Below, piece after piece: positions 1-6,172 of a stretch of 6,172 bases of DNA. The notes beneath the pieces were generated by a model. That model was not told where the DNA came from. It worked only from the letters and a program-made list of their open reading frames with translations, and did not search any database. Position numbers and translations under genes: made by a program. Source of the stretch: JBLFWJ01 sp047611425 (GTDB lineage Bacteria; Bacteroidota; Bacteroidia; UBA10329); contig JBLFWJ010000183.1 in NCBI GenBank assembly GCA_047611425.1, positions 1-6,172 on the forward strand. Direction: 5' to 3'. Each line of letters starts with the position of its first letter. The first letter of the stretch is position 1.

Positions 1-1
1 T

Positions 2-1126
2 GGCGGACAATGGTGGTGGGACAGTGGGCTAATCGTTCCCGAAGAAGAATGGTCTTATGTGGCCATGGTTGTTGCACCAGACGAAATCACACTTTATCTG
101 AACGGCATTCCATCTTCACAATCATTGTCGATGTCCGAGACTGAAATCGGTTCCATGCTGATTGGTAGCTATCAGAATTGGGGATCTCGTTATTACACAG
201 GACAAATTGATGAGGTTCGAATCTGGAATCGGTCACTTTCTCAAGATGAGATTAGAGAATTGAGGCACGTAACGTTGACACAGGAAATGATGGATAACGA
301 TCCTGATTTGTTGGTCTATTATCAGTTTAACGAAGAGGAGGGAGCGATCTTGGATAGAAAAGGAATTCGCCATGCTTCATTGGCAGGAATTGCAGAACGA
401 ATAAGTTCGGATGGCCCATTTGCAAAGGGCGAGGTGGATCGAGTTGATATTTCATCCACAGGAACAACTCAATTTACAAATAGCGAATCGATCATTGAGT
501 TCGGAACTGGTTCAACCGTTCCTAATGGTGAAGTTGTCTTTTCTAGATTGCACGTAAATCCGAACGAACTACCCAATGGGTCTATCAATTTCGACTCCTA
601 CTTCGTGTTGAATAATTATGGTTCCAATGAGACATTCAGCGCAGCGGATCAAATGATTCTAAAGCCTTTCGCTTTTGATCCAAACTCACAATTGTTGAAC
701 GGTGAATGGGGGGTTGATTTGTATGACCGATCTGAGAACGAATATTTGAATAACTGGACGGATCAATGCTCAGCTAGTGCAGTTTCGGCCAATGGAATTG
801 TGTTTGATTCTGATTGTGGAATCACAGGAGAAGGACAACTTTTCCCAACCACTAACCAGTTCGTTGCCATCGAAAAACCAGTAAAATCTACGATTCAGGT
901 TTACCCGAATCCAGTTGTACGAAATGGAGAATTGAACTTAACCAACACCGTTTCGGAGCAACTTCGATTCACGCTTTACAATGCTTCTGGTAAGATTGTC
1001 AAGAGTCAGCGTATCGCTGCTGAAGCGAATGTGACCATCGATCTTGAAGGGTTCGCCTCGGGCGTTTACCACTTCTCGATGCAAGGAAGCTCATTCATTA
1101 AGAATGGCCGTGTGGTTATTCAATAA
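2..1126 (+). CDS. Secreted LamG-like domain protein with T9SS C-terminal sorting tail (5' partial)
   Basis: The reading frame is open from base 2, so the start lies outside the window. The GTG at 59 and ATG at 65 fall inside a LamG strand and are not real starts. Numbering residues from the GTG at 59, residues 1-60 and the bases just before them look like the C-terminal half of a LamG/concanavalin A-like jelly roll: a WSYVAMVV strand, LYLNG, then GQIDEVRIWNRSLSQDEI. Residues 84-110 (LLVYYQFNEEEG...DRKG...HASLAG) are the strand that often follows or opens such domains in Bacteroidota. Residues about 125-270 are a beta-rich stretch I cannot assign, with cysteines at 237 and 253. Residues about 276-355 are a type A T9SS sorting domain (VYPNP at 281-285, LYNASGKIV, GVYHF, terminal VVIQ). 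The protein is therefore probably exported by Sec and then by T9SS to the surface or medium. LamG domains often bind glycans or proteins, but the ligand here is unknown. The gene converges with the esterase gene after 5 bases. Confidence 0.9.
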   Translation, partial: GGQWWWDSGLIVPEEEWSYVAMVVAPDEITLYLNGIPSSQSLSMSETEIGSMLIGSYQNWGSRYYTGQIDEVRIWNRSLSQDEIRELRHVTLTQEMMDNDPDLLVYYQFNEEEGAILDRKGIRHASLAGIAERISSDGPFAKGEVDRVDISSTGTTQFTNSESIIEFGTGSTVPNGEVVFSRLHVNPNELPNGSINFDSYFVLNNYGSNETFSAADQMILKPFAFDPNSQLLNGEWGVDLYDRSENEYLNNWTDQCSASAVSANGIVFDSDCGITGEGQLFPTTNQFVAIEKPVKSTIQVYPNPVVRNGELNLTNTVSEQLRFTLYNASGKIVKSQRIAAEANVTIDLEGFASGVYHFSMQGSSFIKNGRVVIQ

Positions 1127-1131
1127 GCGGT

Positions 1132-2622
1132 TCACTGAACAATCAGCTTTCCGAGGAATTGGCGCTGGTCGTTCCCATCTTTTAGATGAACAAGGAAAAA
1201 GCCTTTTCCCGTTTCCGAAGCGTTGACTTTTAACGTGTTTCCGGTTGAAAGCATTTGGGAATGAACAGGCCGTCCAAGCACATCAGTAATCACGATAGTT
1301 GATCCTTGCTTGATCAATCCGTTTACGGTGATAGTTGTTTGATCTGAAAATGGATTTGGATAGATGTTGGCGGAGCTGGGATTATCCAATTCTTCCATTC
1401 CAATTGCTAAGTCAATTTCCACGGGGATGTAAACCGTGTCGTAAGCCAGAATGCTGTTGGCGGCAATCACTTGAATTGTGTCGTATCCAGCGGTTGTCCA
1501 TTCTATTTCAACTTGGTTTAAATTGGTTGAAACCACAGTACCGTTATTAACAGAAACACATAGGTGAACAATCGGCTCATCGGCAGTAACCGTGTAGGTT
1601 TCGGTTGTGTTGGTCGTTGGATTCTGATTGCCCGAAAAGCTTTGAATTTCAGGCTTAAGCACATGCTCGTACATGAAAACCGTTGATTGTTCAATGATGG
1701 TGTCGTTAATTGCTCCGTTCAATAATTCCGGTTCGTGGCCGGCATCGACCAGAGGAACAAACTTGTGCGGAATAGTCGTGTTGTCAAGTCTTTCATTGAT
1801 TAAATAGCTGCCCTGCACACTTGGGAAAAAGGGCGAATTGAACGGTTCACCTTCCACATACGGAACGGCATCATCTTCTGTACCGTGGAACATAATTGTT
1901 GGCACCCAATCATCAGTTCCATCCCCAATATGATTGGTGTCTAGCATAGCACCCCAATTGCAAATAATGCCAGCGGCCCTTACTTCTTCATTATTCCAAT
2001 AGTTGTTTCCCGACTCGAAAACACCACCAAGACTATACGAATCCAGACCAATGCCAAAACCTAGATAAGATGGAGGTGCTTGACTGGGTTCCATGAACGT
2101 GCTATGAAACGTAGAGACCGCACCAGCACTGTTGCCCGTTACGATAATTCTGTTTGTATCAATACCGTACTCATCACTGAATTCACATAGAAACCGCAGT
2201 GCGGCTTGCAAATCCTGAACGCCTCGGTAAACCGCTCGCTCGGCACTACCAGAACTAACCGGACTAAACCCAAGTCGGTAGTTGATGGACACACAGACGT
2301 AACCCAGCTCGGCCCACCTCGGACAATATGATGGTGCAGGCGGAAAGAGTTTGTCTCCAATTAAATATCCCCCACCAAATTGGAAAATGATAACTGGACG
2401 GTTGGAAACCGTGTCGCCTTCCGGCTCATATATGTCCAGCTGATAAGGCAAATCGAAAAAGGAACCATATGGTCGAGCTTGTTGATATTCAATACCTATT
2501 GAACTTGTTACATCAAAAATCGGGTCGATGTATCGAACAGGATCACAGTTTTGCGCAGACGTGGCCAGACTAATCGAAAGCTGGAGTGCTGATAGGATGA
2601 CTAAGACTAATCTAATTCTCAT
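1132..2622 (-). CDS. Secreted alpha/beta hydrolase (carboxylesterase-like) with PKD-like domain and T9SS tail
   Basis: Complete gene of 496 residues, starting at ATG 2622 and ending at TGA. Residues 1-23 are a Sec signal peptide (basic MRIR, hydrophobic core, probable cleavage near TSA/QN). Residues about 55-320 are an alpha/beta hydrolase of the carboxylesterase/lipase type. It has an oxyanion-hole-like FGGGYLIGD at 82-90, the nucleophile elbow GNSAG at 163-167 (Ser165), Asp250 in HGTEDDAVPY as probable acid, and His296 in DAGHEPE. The usual HGGG motif reads FGGG here. Residues about 322-402 resemble the PKD-like domains common in Bacteroidota secreted proteins (TYTVTADEP ... VEIEWTTAGYDTIQV). 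Residues about 417-496 are a T9SS sorting tail (IYPNPFSDQTTI, ITDVLGRPV, terminal GKLIVQ). It is probably a surface or released esterase acting on ester-bearing polymers or lipids. The substrate cannot be read from the sequence. It lies downstream of the DUF445 gene on the same strand, 87 bases away, and may have its own promoter. Confidence 0.93.
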   Translation of the reverse strand: MRIRLVLVILSALQLSISLATSAQNCDPVRYIDPIFDVTSSIGIEYQQARPYGSFFDLPYQLDIYEPEGDTVSNRPVIIFQFGGGYLIGDKLFPPAPSYCPRWAELGYVCVSINYRLGFSPVSSGSAERAVYRGVQDLQAALRFLCEFSDEYGIDTNRIIVTGNSAGAVSTFHSTFMEPSQAPPSYLGFGIGLDSYSLGGVFESGNNYWNNEEVRAAGIICNWGAMLDTNHIGDGTDDWVPTIMFHGTEDDAVPYVEGEPFNSPFFPSVQGSYLINERLDNTTIPHKFVPLVDAGHEPELLNGAINDTIIEQSTVFMYEHVLKPEIQSFSGNQNPTTNTTETYTVTADEPIVHLCVSVNNGTVVSTNLNQVEIEWTTAGYDTIQVIAANSILAYDTVYIPVEIDLAIGMEELDNPSSANIYPNPFSDQTTITVNGLIKQGSTIVITDVLGRPVHSQMLSTGNTLKVNASETGKGFFLVHLKDGNDQRQFLGKLIVQ

Positions 2623-2641
2623 AAAAGGGAAAATCGAAGAG

Positions 2642-2649
2642 CAAAGTTA
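2642..2649 (-). promoter_or_regulatory. Possible Bacteroidota -7 promoter element of the esterase gene
   Basis: On the - strand this reads TAACTTTG, an exact match to the Bacteroidota -7 consensus TAnnTTTG. It lies 19 bases before the esterase ATG, which would give a very short leader. The -33 part is weak: there is no TTG at the expected distance, only a T-run (2668-2671 on the + strand). An 8-base motif with two free positions can arise by chance, so the call rests mainly on its placement. Confidence 0.4.
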
Positions 2650-2672
2650 ACGGAATGTTTATCGGGTAAAAT

Positions 2673-2690
2673 CTGGGGGACTTGCCCCAA
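2673..2690 (-). terminator. Weak candidate terminator hairpin after the DUF445 gene
   Basis: Read on the - strand, TTGGGG-CAAGTC-CCCCAG forms a stem of four G:C pairs, one T:A pair and one T:G wobble around a 6-base loop, followed by ATTTT. It lies 20 bases after the DUF445 stop and before the esterase promoter candidate, where a terminator would make sense. The stem is short and the T-tract poor, so it may only slow or partly stop transcription. Confidence 0.3.
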
Positions 2691-2709
2691 CGGTGCGGAG
2701 GTCTAGGAA

Positions 2710-3930
2710 TTAACTAAACAAGAATAACAACTGGCCAACGCCTGCCATGCCACCCAAAACGGCTCCAACTAAAATCAGAATCCACTCATCCTCCTGAAAA
2801 GCGGGCCGAAGCACGCCTTCAAATTCTACAGGAGAAAGCTGAATCATCTTTTCTCGCATCGTTGTTTCAAGGTCAATTGCATCGTGTGCATATTGAAAAG
2901 TACCTTGCATTGATCTTGGAATCGCTTCCACAAATCTATCCGCAGCCAAGTTTTTTAGTTCGTCATATTTAGATTTCCCTGCAAAAATCGCATAGATCGG
3001 TTTGGACAATCCGGCCTGTTCGTCAATGGCATGTTCAACATGTTCGTGCAACATGGTAACCAGCTTATCGGAAGCCTTACCCCGAAAGATCCTGTCGAAC
3101 ATCCGTTCTACCGTAAGCACTTTTACAGATATAATCTTGGCATACTCTGTAGCCACTTCTCGTTGCCGCTTGATAAAAAGTCCCTGAATTTTCATTCCCA
3201 AGAAGTTGATTTCCTCTTTAGGATTGAAAATCATTTTAAGGGCCAGCCAATTGGTGGCCCAGCCAACTATAACACCTCCAACAGGCAACAACCACCATGG
3301 ATTAACGAAATACCAGATCAGCGATTGGATCAATCCGAAGAAGAATCCGAAGTACATTCCCGACCGCTCGATAAACTTGAATTCCTCGGCTCCACAACGC
3401 AAGAATATTTCGTTGGTTAAAGCCTTGTCCGCAGTGAGGTGCTCAACCACAAGCCCTTTCACATCCAAGAATTCATCAATGTTGTCCCGAATATCAGCCA
3501 TCATTTCCTCGGCAACCTCTGGCATTTGGGTCATTGCTCGTTTAAAGATTATCTCTTTGGCCATGTTGGGAGTAGCGTACCAAACCAATGGAGCTTCTTT
3601 TTCCATGATTTCGTTGACCGTTTCGCGCATAATTTCATCAAGCACAGGTTGGAGGTCTTGCGCAACACGTTTCGGTTCTATCTGCGAAAAAAGAGCTTCA
3701 ACATTTATCAGTTTTGATGTGATGAGATCCACGGATTTCTCGGCCATTTTTGCGGCCTTACTCGGCACAATTCCTTGCCAACCGAAAATGGGTTTGATCC
3801 CCACAAATTCAATGGGATAAAAGGTCATTTTTATCGCAAGCCAATTTGTGCCCCAGCCAACAATCCCACTAACAATTGGTATTGCAGCGTAAGGCAGTAA
3901 GAATGAGTATGTTTCCCAGAGGTCAATCAA
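2710..3930 (-). CDS. DUF445 family membrane protein
   Basis: Complete gene of 406 residues ending at TAA. The start is TTG at 3930: an in-frame TAG lies only 9 bases upstream, and the first internal ATG (residue 35) would delete the first membrane segment and split a conserved motif. The protein belongs to the DUF445 (YheB-like) family, shown by the signature GWGTNWLAIKM-FYP at residues 25-39 and its second copy GWATNWLALKM-FNP at 223-237. Hydrophobic segments lie at about 10-34, 192-232 and 384-404. The intervening stretches are charged and probably helical. Residues about 13-100 align with about 211-302, giving two related modules, which fits the two-module look of this family. It is a predicted inner-membrane protein, and its biochemical role is unknown. 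It is transcribed away from the deoxyhypusine synthase-like gene and towards the esterase gene, with 87 bases to the latter. Confidence 0.92.
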   Translation of the reverse strand: MIDLWETYSFLLPYAAIPIVSGIVGWGTNWLAIKMTFYPIEFVGIKPIFGWQGIVPSKAAKMAEKSVDLITSKLINVEALFSQIEPKRVAQDLQPVLDEIMRETVNEIMEKEAPLVWYATPNMAKEIIFKRAMTQMPEVAEEMMADIRDNIDEFLDVKGLVVEHLTADKALTNEIFLRCGAEEFKFIERSGMYFGFFFGLIQSLIWYFVNPWWLLPVGGVIVGWATNWLALKMIFNPKEEINFLGMKIQGLFIKRQREVATEYAKIISVKVLTVERMFDRIFRGKASDKLVTMLHEHVEHAIDEQAGLSKPIYAIFAGKSKYDELKNLAADRFVEAIPRSMQGTFQYAHDAIDLETTMREKMIQLSPVEFEGVLRPAFQEDEWILILVGAVLGGMAGVGQLLFLFS

Positions 3931-3982
3931 TCGGTTCTATTTTCTCTTAATCGAATTAAACAAAAACGATTTGGAATTGCCC

Positions 3983-4014
3983 GAAAGATAGTTGTCTTCC
4001 TTTCACTGGCACAA
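3983..4014 (-). promoter_or_regulatory. Possible promoter of the DUF445 gene
   Basis: On the - strand there is TTG (4014-4012), a 21-base spacer, then TATCTTTC (3990-3983). The second element differs from the Bacteroidota TAnnTTTG consensus only in its last base. The spacing falls within the usual range of roughly 17-23 bases. The start codon at 3930 would follow a leader of about 45 bases. The motif is short and was found by eye. Confidence 0.28.
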
Positions 4015-4022
4015 TGCTTTTG
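3992..4022 (+). promoter_or_regulatory. Possible promoter of the deoxyhypusine synthase-like gene
   Basis: On the + strand there is TTG (3992-3994), a 20-base spacer, then TGCTTTTG (4015-4022), one mismatch from TAnnTTTG. It would leave a leader of about 90 bases before the ATG at 4119. A rival, TTG 4020-4022 with AAGATTTG 4039-4046, has a shorter 16-base spacer and also one mismatch. The candidate overlaps the proposed DUF445 promoter on the other strand. Confidence 0.25.
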
Positions 4023-4118
4023 TTAAACGGTAGACCCCAAGATTTGCAGGAATCCGAGCATCATTTATCATGATTATCAATTCCGAACCACGAAATTCAC
4101 CACTTCAAATAGGATTCT

Positions 4119-5093
4119 ATGAACCGAGGACCGATATCAGAATTTGCCGAGAACCATTTCAAGCATTTTAACGCGGCCGCTTTAATGGATGCAGCCAAAG
4201 GCTACGAAGTGCACATGAACAATGGTGGTAAAATGCTCGTGTCACTTGCAGGGGCGATGAGTACGGCAGAGCTAGGTATTTCATTGGCTGAAATGATTCG
4301 TCAGGATAAGATTCAATTTATCTCATGTACGGGTGCCAATTTGGAGGAAGATGTGATGAATCTGGTGGCGCACGATCACTACAAACGTGTGCCGAATTAT
4401 CGGGATCTGAGCCCTCAAGATGAGTGGGATTTATTGCAAGATGGGTTCAACCGAGTTACGGATACGTGTATTCCGGAAGAGGAAGCATTTCGAAGAATTC
4501 AGGATCACATTTATAAGATTTGGAAGGATCACGAGGAAGCGAATGATCCGCTTTTACCCCATCAATATGTGTATGAGTTATTGTTGAGTGGCGTACTTGA
4601 AGAGCATTACCAGATCGACCCGAAAAACAGTTGGATGTTGGCTGCAGCAGAGCGCAATTTGCCAATGGTGGTTCCCGGTTGGGAAGACAGTACGTTGGGC
4701 AACATTTTCGCTTCTTATTGCATTAAGAATGAACTGCGTTCTTCCACGATGAAGTCGGGGATAGATTACATGGTTTACCTAGCCGATTGGTATGAACACA
4801 ACAGTGATGGAGCAGGCGTAGGGTTCTTTCAGATAGGTGGAGGAATTGCGGGTGATTTTCCAATATGTGTTGTGCCGATGATGGCTCAAGACCTAGAAAT
4901 GACCGACATTCCTTTTTGGAGTTATTTCTGCCAGATCAGCGACAGCACAACCAGTTATGGTAGTTACTCGGGTGCTGTTCCGAATGAAAAGATCACGTGG
5001 GGAAAACTGAGTCCGGAGACTCCTCGATTTATTGTCGAGTCGGATGCAACAATTGTGGCTCCGCTGGTTTTTGCATGGATTTTAGGATGGTGA
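4119..5093 (+). CDS. Deoxyhypusine synthase-like protein
   Basis: Complete gene of 324 residues from ATG 4119 to TGA. An in-frame TAG at 4110 rules out a longer form, and AGGA at 4111-4114 may be a close-set ribosome binding site. The family is NAD-dependent and uses a lysine to transfer the aminobutyl group of spermidine. Visible family motifs are SLAGAMSTAELG (42-53), FISCTGANLEEDV (67-79), WEDSTLGNIF (188-197), the nucleotide-fold GGG (240-242), YSGAVPNEKITWGK (283-296) and SDATIVAPL (308-316). Lys296 in WGK matches the catalytic Lys329 of the human enzyme; Trp294 and Glu290 match Trp327 and Glu323. Several spermidine-pocket positions differ, as described in the findings. The protein is shorter than the eukaryotic enzyme (about 369 residues). 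Bacterial members are annotated as deoxyhypusine synthase-like, and I know of no settled substrate. It is probably a cytoplasmic polyamine-modifying transferase. It is likely co-transcribed with the peptidase gene 5 bases downstream. Confidence 0.93.
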   Translation: MNRGPISEFAENHFKHFNAAALMDAAKGYEVHMNNGGKMLVSLAGAMSTAELGISLAEMIRQDKIQFISCTGANLEEDVMNLVAHDHYKRVPNYRDLSPQDEWDLLQDGFNRVTDTCIPEEEAFRRIQDHIYKIWKDHEEANDPLLPHQYVYELLLSGVLEEHYQIDPKNSWMLAAAERNLPMVVPGWEDSTLGNIFASYCIKNELRSSTMKSGIDYMVYLADWYEHNSDGAGVGFFQIGGGIAGDFPICVVPMMAQDLEMTDIPFWSYFCQISDSTTSYGSYSGAVPNEKITWGKLSPETPRFIVESDATIVAPLVFAWILGW

Positions 5094-5098
5094 ATTAG

Positions 5099-6172
5099 AT
5101 GAGATACGTCTTTCTTTTTCTTCTGATTTGCCTCGGAGGTTTCACTTTCGGGCAGAACAATGAACTCAGCAAAGAAGAAGCCTCAGAAGATATTGAGGTC
5201 GTAATCTCAGCCTTGGAATCTTGTCATCCTGGACTCGAAATTCATCTAGATGATTCTCAGATTCAAACGATTTATTCTGAGTTGAGAGCTAGCTCCAAAA
5301 AAGCAATCCCACTTGATGATTTCCACAATTTGATCCTTGAAAGTATTTCGAAAATCAAAGATGGCCATACCGACCTTTTTGAAGGAAAGCGCTACCGACA
5401 GGTTTACCCGGATCAAGACCAAATTCTGCCATTCAAGTATAGAATACTGGACGGAAAAGTCTATATCTCCAAGTCCTTGAAATCAGGACTGGACGTTGAA
5501 GACTTCTCAGAAATCAAGTCCATAAATGGAGACGAAATAGACGACATTCTGACCGTTTTAGAAACGATGACACCAGCGGATGGTGGAAATATCGGATTCA
5601 AACATGCTTACAACGAAAAGGTGTTTGGTCGCCAGTATGCTAAGTTTTTTGGTGCGGCTGATCAGTACGAATTGGAACTTTTCACATCCGATAGATTGGG
5701 TCAAAAAATCGTTGCTATGGCCGTGCACGACTCTGTTGTCCATTTCGAAGGAGATCAAGATGCACCAATGGAATTGGAAATTAACCGAAGTGGGAATTAT
5801 GCAATCCTAACCGTGAACACATTTCAGTATCAGATGATACGAAGGCGTGGATTGGACTACCACGAGTTTCTAAAATCCAGCTTTAAAAAGCTGAAGAAGG
5901 AGCAGATTGGAAATCTGGTAATTGACGTGAGAGAAAATTATGGTGGAGACAATATTCTTGGATTGACGCTCTACAGTTTTCTAACAACAGAATCATTTAA
6001 ATGGATGAATCCGAGCGAAAGCAAAGTCATTGGAAAAAACGAAGTTTCGGAATATTCAAATTACCCAGAAGGCAATCCTCCTTTCGTAAAAACGCATGGG
6101 TTTGAATTGCTAGATAGTGCAACTCATAAGGTTTATAACGGCATTGATTCACGGGATGAATACGATAGCAAC
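5099..6172 (+). CDS. Exported S41 family (C-terminal-processing-like) peptidase, 3' partial
   Basis: The frame runs from ATG 5099 to the last base without a stop, giving the first 358 residues. Residues 1-18 are a signal peptide (MRY, hydrophobic core, probable cleavage at FG/QN). No good lipobox is seen, because the cysteine at 11 is preceded by isoleucine. Residues about 25-95 are the helical N-terminal region ending in KDGHTDLF (87-94), a hallmark of S41 peptidases. Residues about 105-160 look like a PDZ-type insert (KVYISKSL, IKSINGDEIDDIL). From about 225 the protease core begins: GNYAILTVNTFQY (232-244) and NLVIDVRENYGGD (272-284), the counterpart of the LIIDLRxNGGG strand. The catalytic serine normally lies farther on and is not in the window, so activity cannot be judged. 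It probably acts in the periplasm or outside the cell. The start lies 5 bases after the upstream stop, which suggests an operon. Confidence 0.88.
   Translation, partial: MRYVFLFLLICLGGFTFGQNNELSKEEASEDIEVVISALESCHPGLEIHLDDSQIQTIYSELRASSKKAIPLDDFHNLILESISKIKDGHTDLFEGKRYRQVYPDQDQILPFKYRILDGKVYISKSLKSGLDVEDFSEIKSINGDEIDDILTVLETMTPADGGNIGFKHAYNEKVFGRQYAKFFGAADQYELELFTSDRLGQKIVAMAVHDSVVHFEGDQDAPMELEINRSGNYAILTVNTFQYQMIRRRGLDYHEFLKSSFKKLKKEQIGNLVIDVRENYGGDNILGLTLYSFLTTESFKWMNPSESKVIGKNEVSEYSNYPEGNPPFVKTHGFELLDSATHKVYNGIDSRDEYDSN

Larger units (their letters stand above)
3931..4118. other. Divergent intergenic region between DUF445 and deoxyhypusine synthase-like genes
   Basis: This 188-base, A/T-rich, non-coding stretch separates two divergent start codons. 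I see no open frame with coding character and no RNA gene. It holds weak promoter candidates in each direction, listed separately. A small inverted repeat, ATCAT-TTATC-ATGAT (4060-4074), lies between the + strand promoter candidate and the start at 4119. It is short enough to be chance. Confidence 0.7.

Noticed and set aside
59..67. GTG at 59 or ATG at 65 as the start of the first gene
   Set aside because: The frame is open back to base 2 and the upstream codons (GLIVPEEEWSY) continue the LamG strand pattern, so these are internal codons of a truncated gene.
1130..1140. Palindrome GTTCACTGAAC at the junction of the convergent genes as a shared terminator
   Set aside because: Only four or five pairs, mostly A:T, with no T-tract on either side. 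It overlaps the esterase stop codon and looks like chance.
1194..1209. Inverted repeat GGAAAA-AGCC-TTTTCC as a terminator for the LamG-like gene
   Set aside because: It lies inside the esterase coding sequence (Lys-Gly-Phe-Phe region), has no T-run after it on the + strand, and is explained by coding.
3206..3820. A 204-codon open frame on the + strand opposite the DUF445 gene
   Set aside because: It is fully antisense to a well-recognised gene, its translation is rich in Ser, Ile and Thr without any domain pattern, and other overlapping + frames exist there too. It is a shadow of the DUF445 codon pattern.
4060..4074. Inverted repeat ATCAT-TTATC-ATGAT as an operator
   Set aside because: Five-base arms in A/T-rich non-coding DNA are expected by chance, and no regulator gene is nearby to support an operator.
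5558..5810. Short open frames on both strands inside 5558-5810
   Set aside because: They lie inside the S41 peptidase gene, whose + strand frame is open from 5099 to the window end with clear family motifs. The short frames have no recognisable features.

Overview
The window looks like chromosomal DNA from a member of the Bacteroidota, most likely a Flavobacteriia-like lineage. The main evidence is two gene products ending in the C-terminal sorting tail of the type IX secretion system (T9SS), which is characteristic of this phylum. Supporting signs are start codons mostly without a Shine-Dalgarno sequence and possible promoters of the Bacteroidota TTG / TAnnTTTG type. Base composition and codon use look uniform. 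I see no tRNA, rRNA, CRISPR array, insertion sequence or phage gene.

Layout from left to right: (1) the 3' part of a secreted LamG-like protein with a T9SS tail, + strand, cut by the left edge. (2) Converging on it after a 5-base gap, a secreted alpha/beta hydrolase (carboxylesterase-like) with a PKD-like linker domain and its own T9SS tail, - strand. (3) A DUF445 membrane protein, - strand, with a TTG start and a clear internal duplication. (4) A 188-base divergent intergenic region with weak promoter candidates in both directions. (5) A deoxyhypusine synthase-like protein, + strand, complete. (6) Five bases after its stop, an exported S41-family (C-terminal-processing-type) peptidase, + strand, cut by the right edge before its expected catalytic serine. 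This last gene is open to the end of the window.

Functional reading: the left half encodes envelope and secreted proteins. Genes 1 and 2 are T9SS cargo that would be carried across the outer membrane and attached to the surface or released. Gene 3 is a widespread membrane protein of unknown function. The right half holds a possible two-gene operon pairing a cytoplasmic NAD-dependent, polyamine-type transferase fold with a periplasmic or secreted protease. I know of no biochemical link between those two.

No clearly new multi-gene system is visible. The most promising item is the deoxyhypusine synthase-like enzyme. It keeps the catalytic lysine, tryptophan and glutamate of the eukaryotic enzyme but differs at several spermidine-pocket positions, in a bacterium not expected to have eIF5A.
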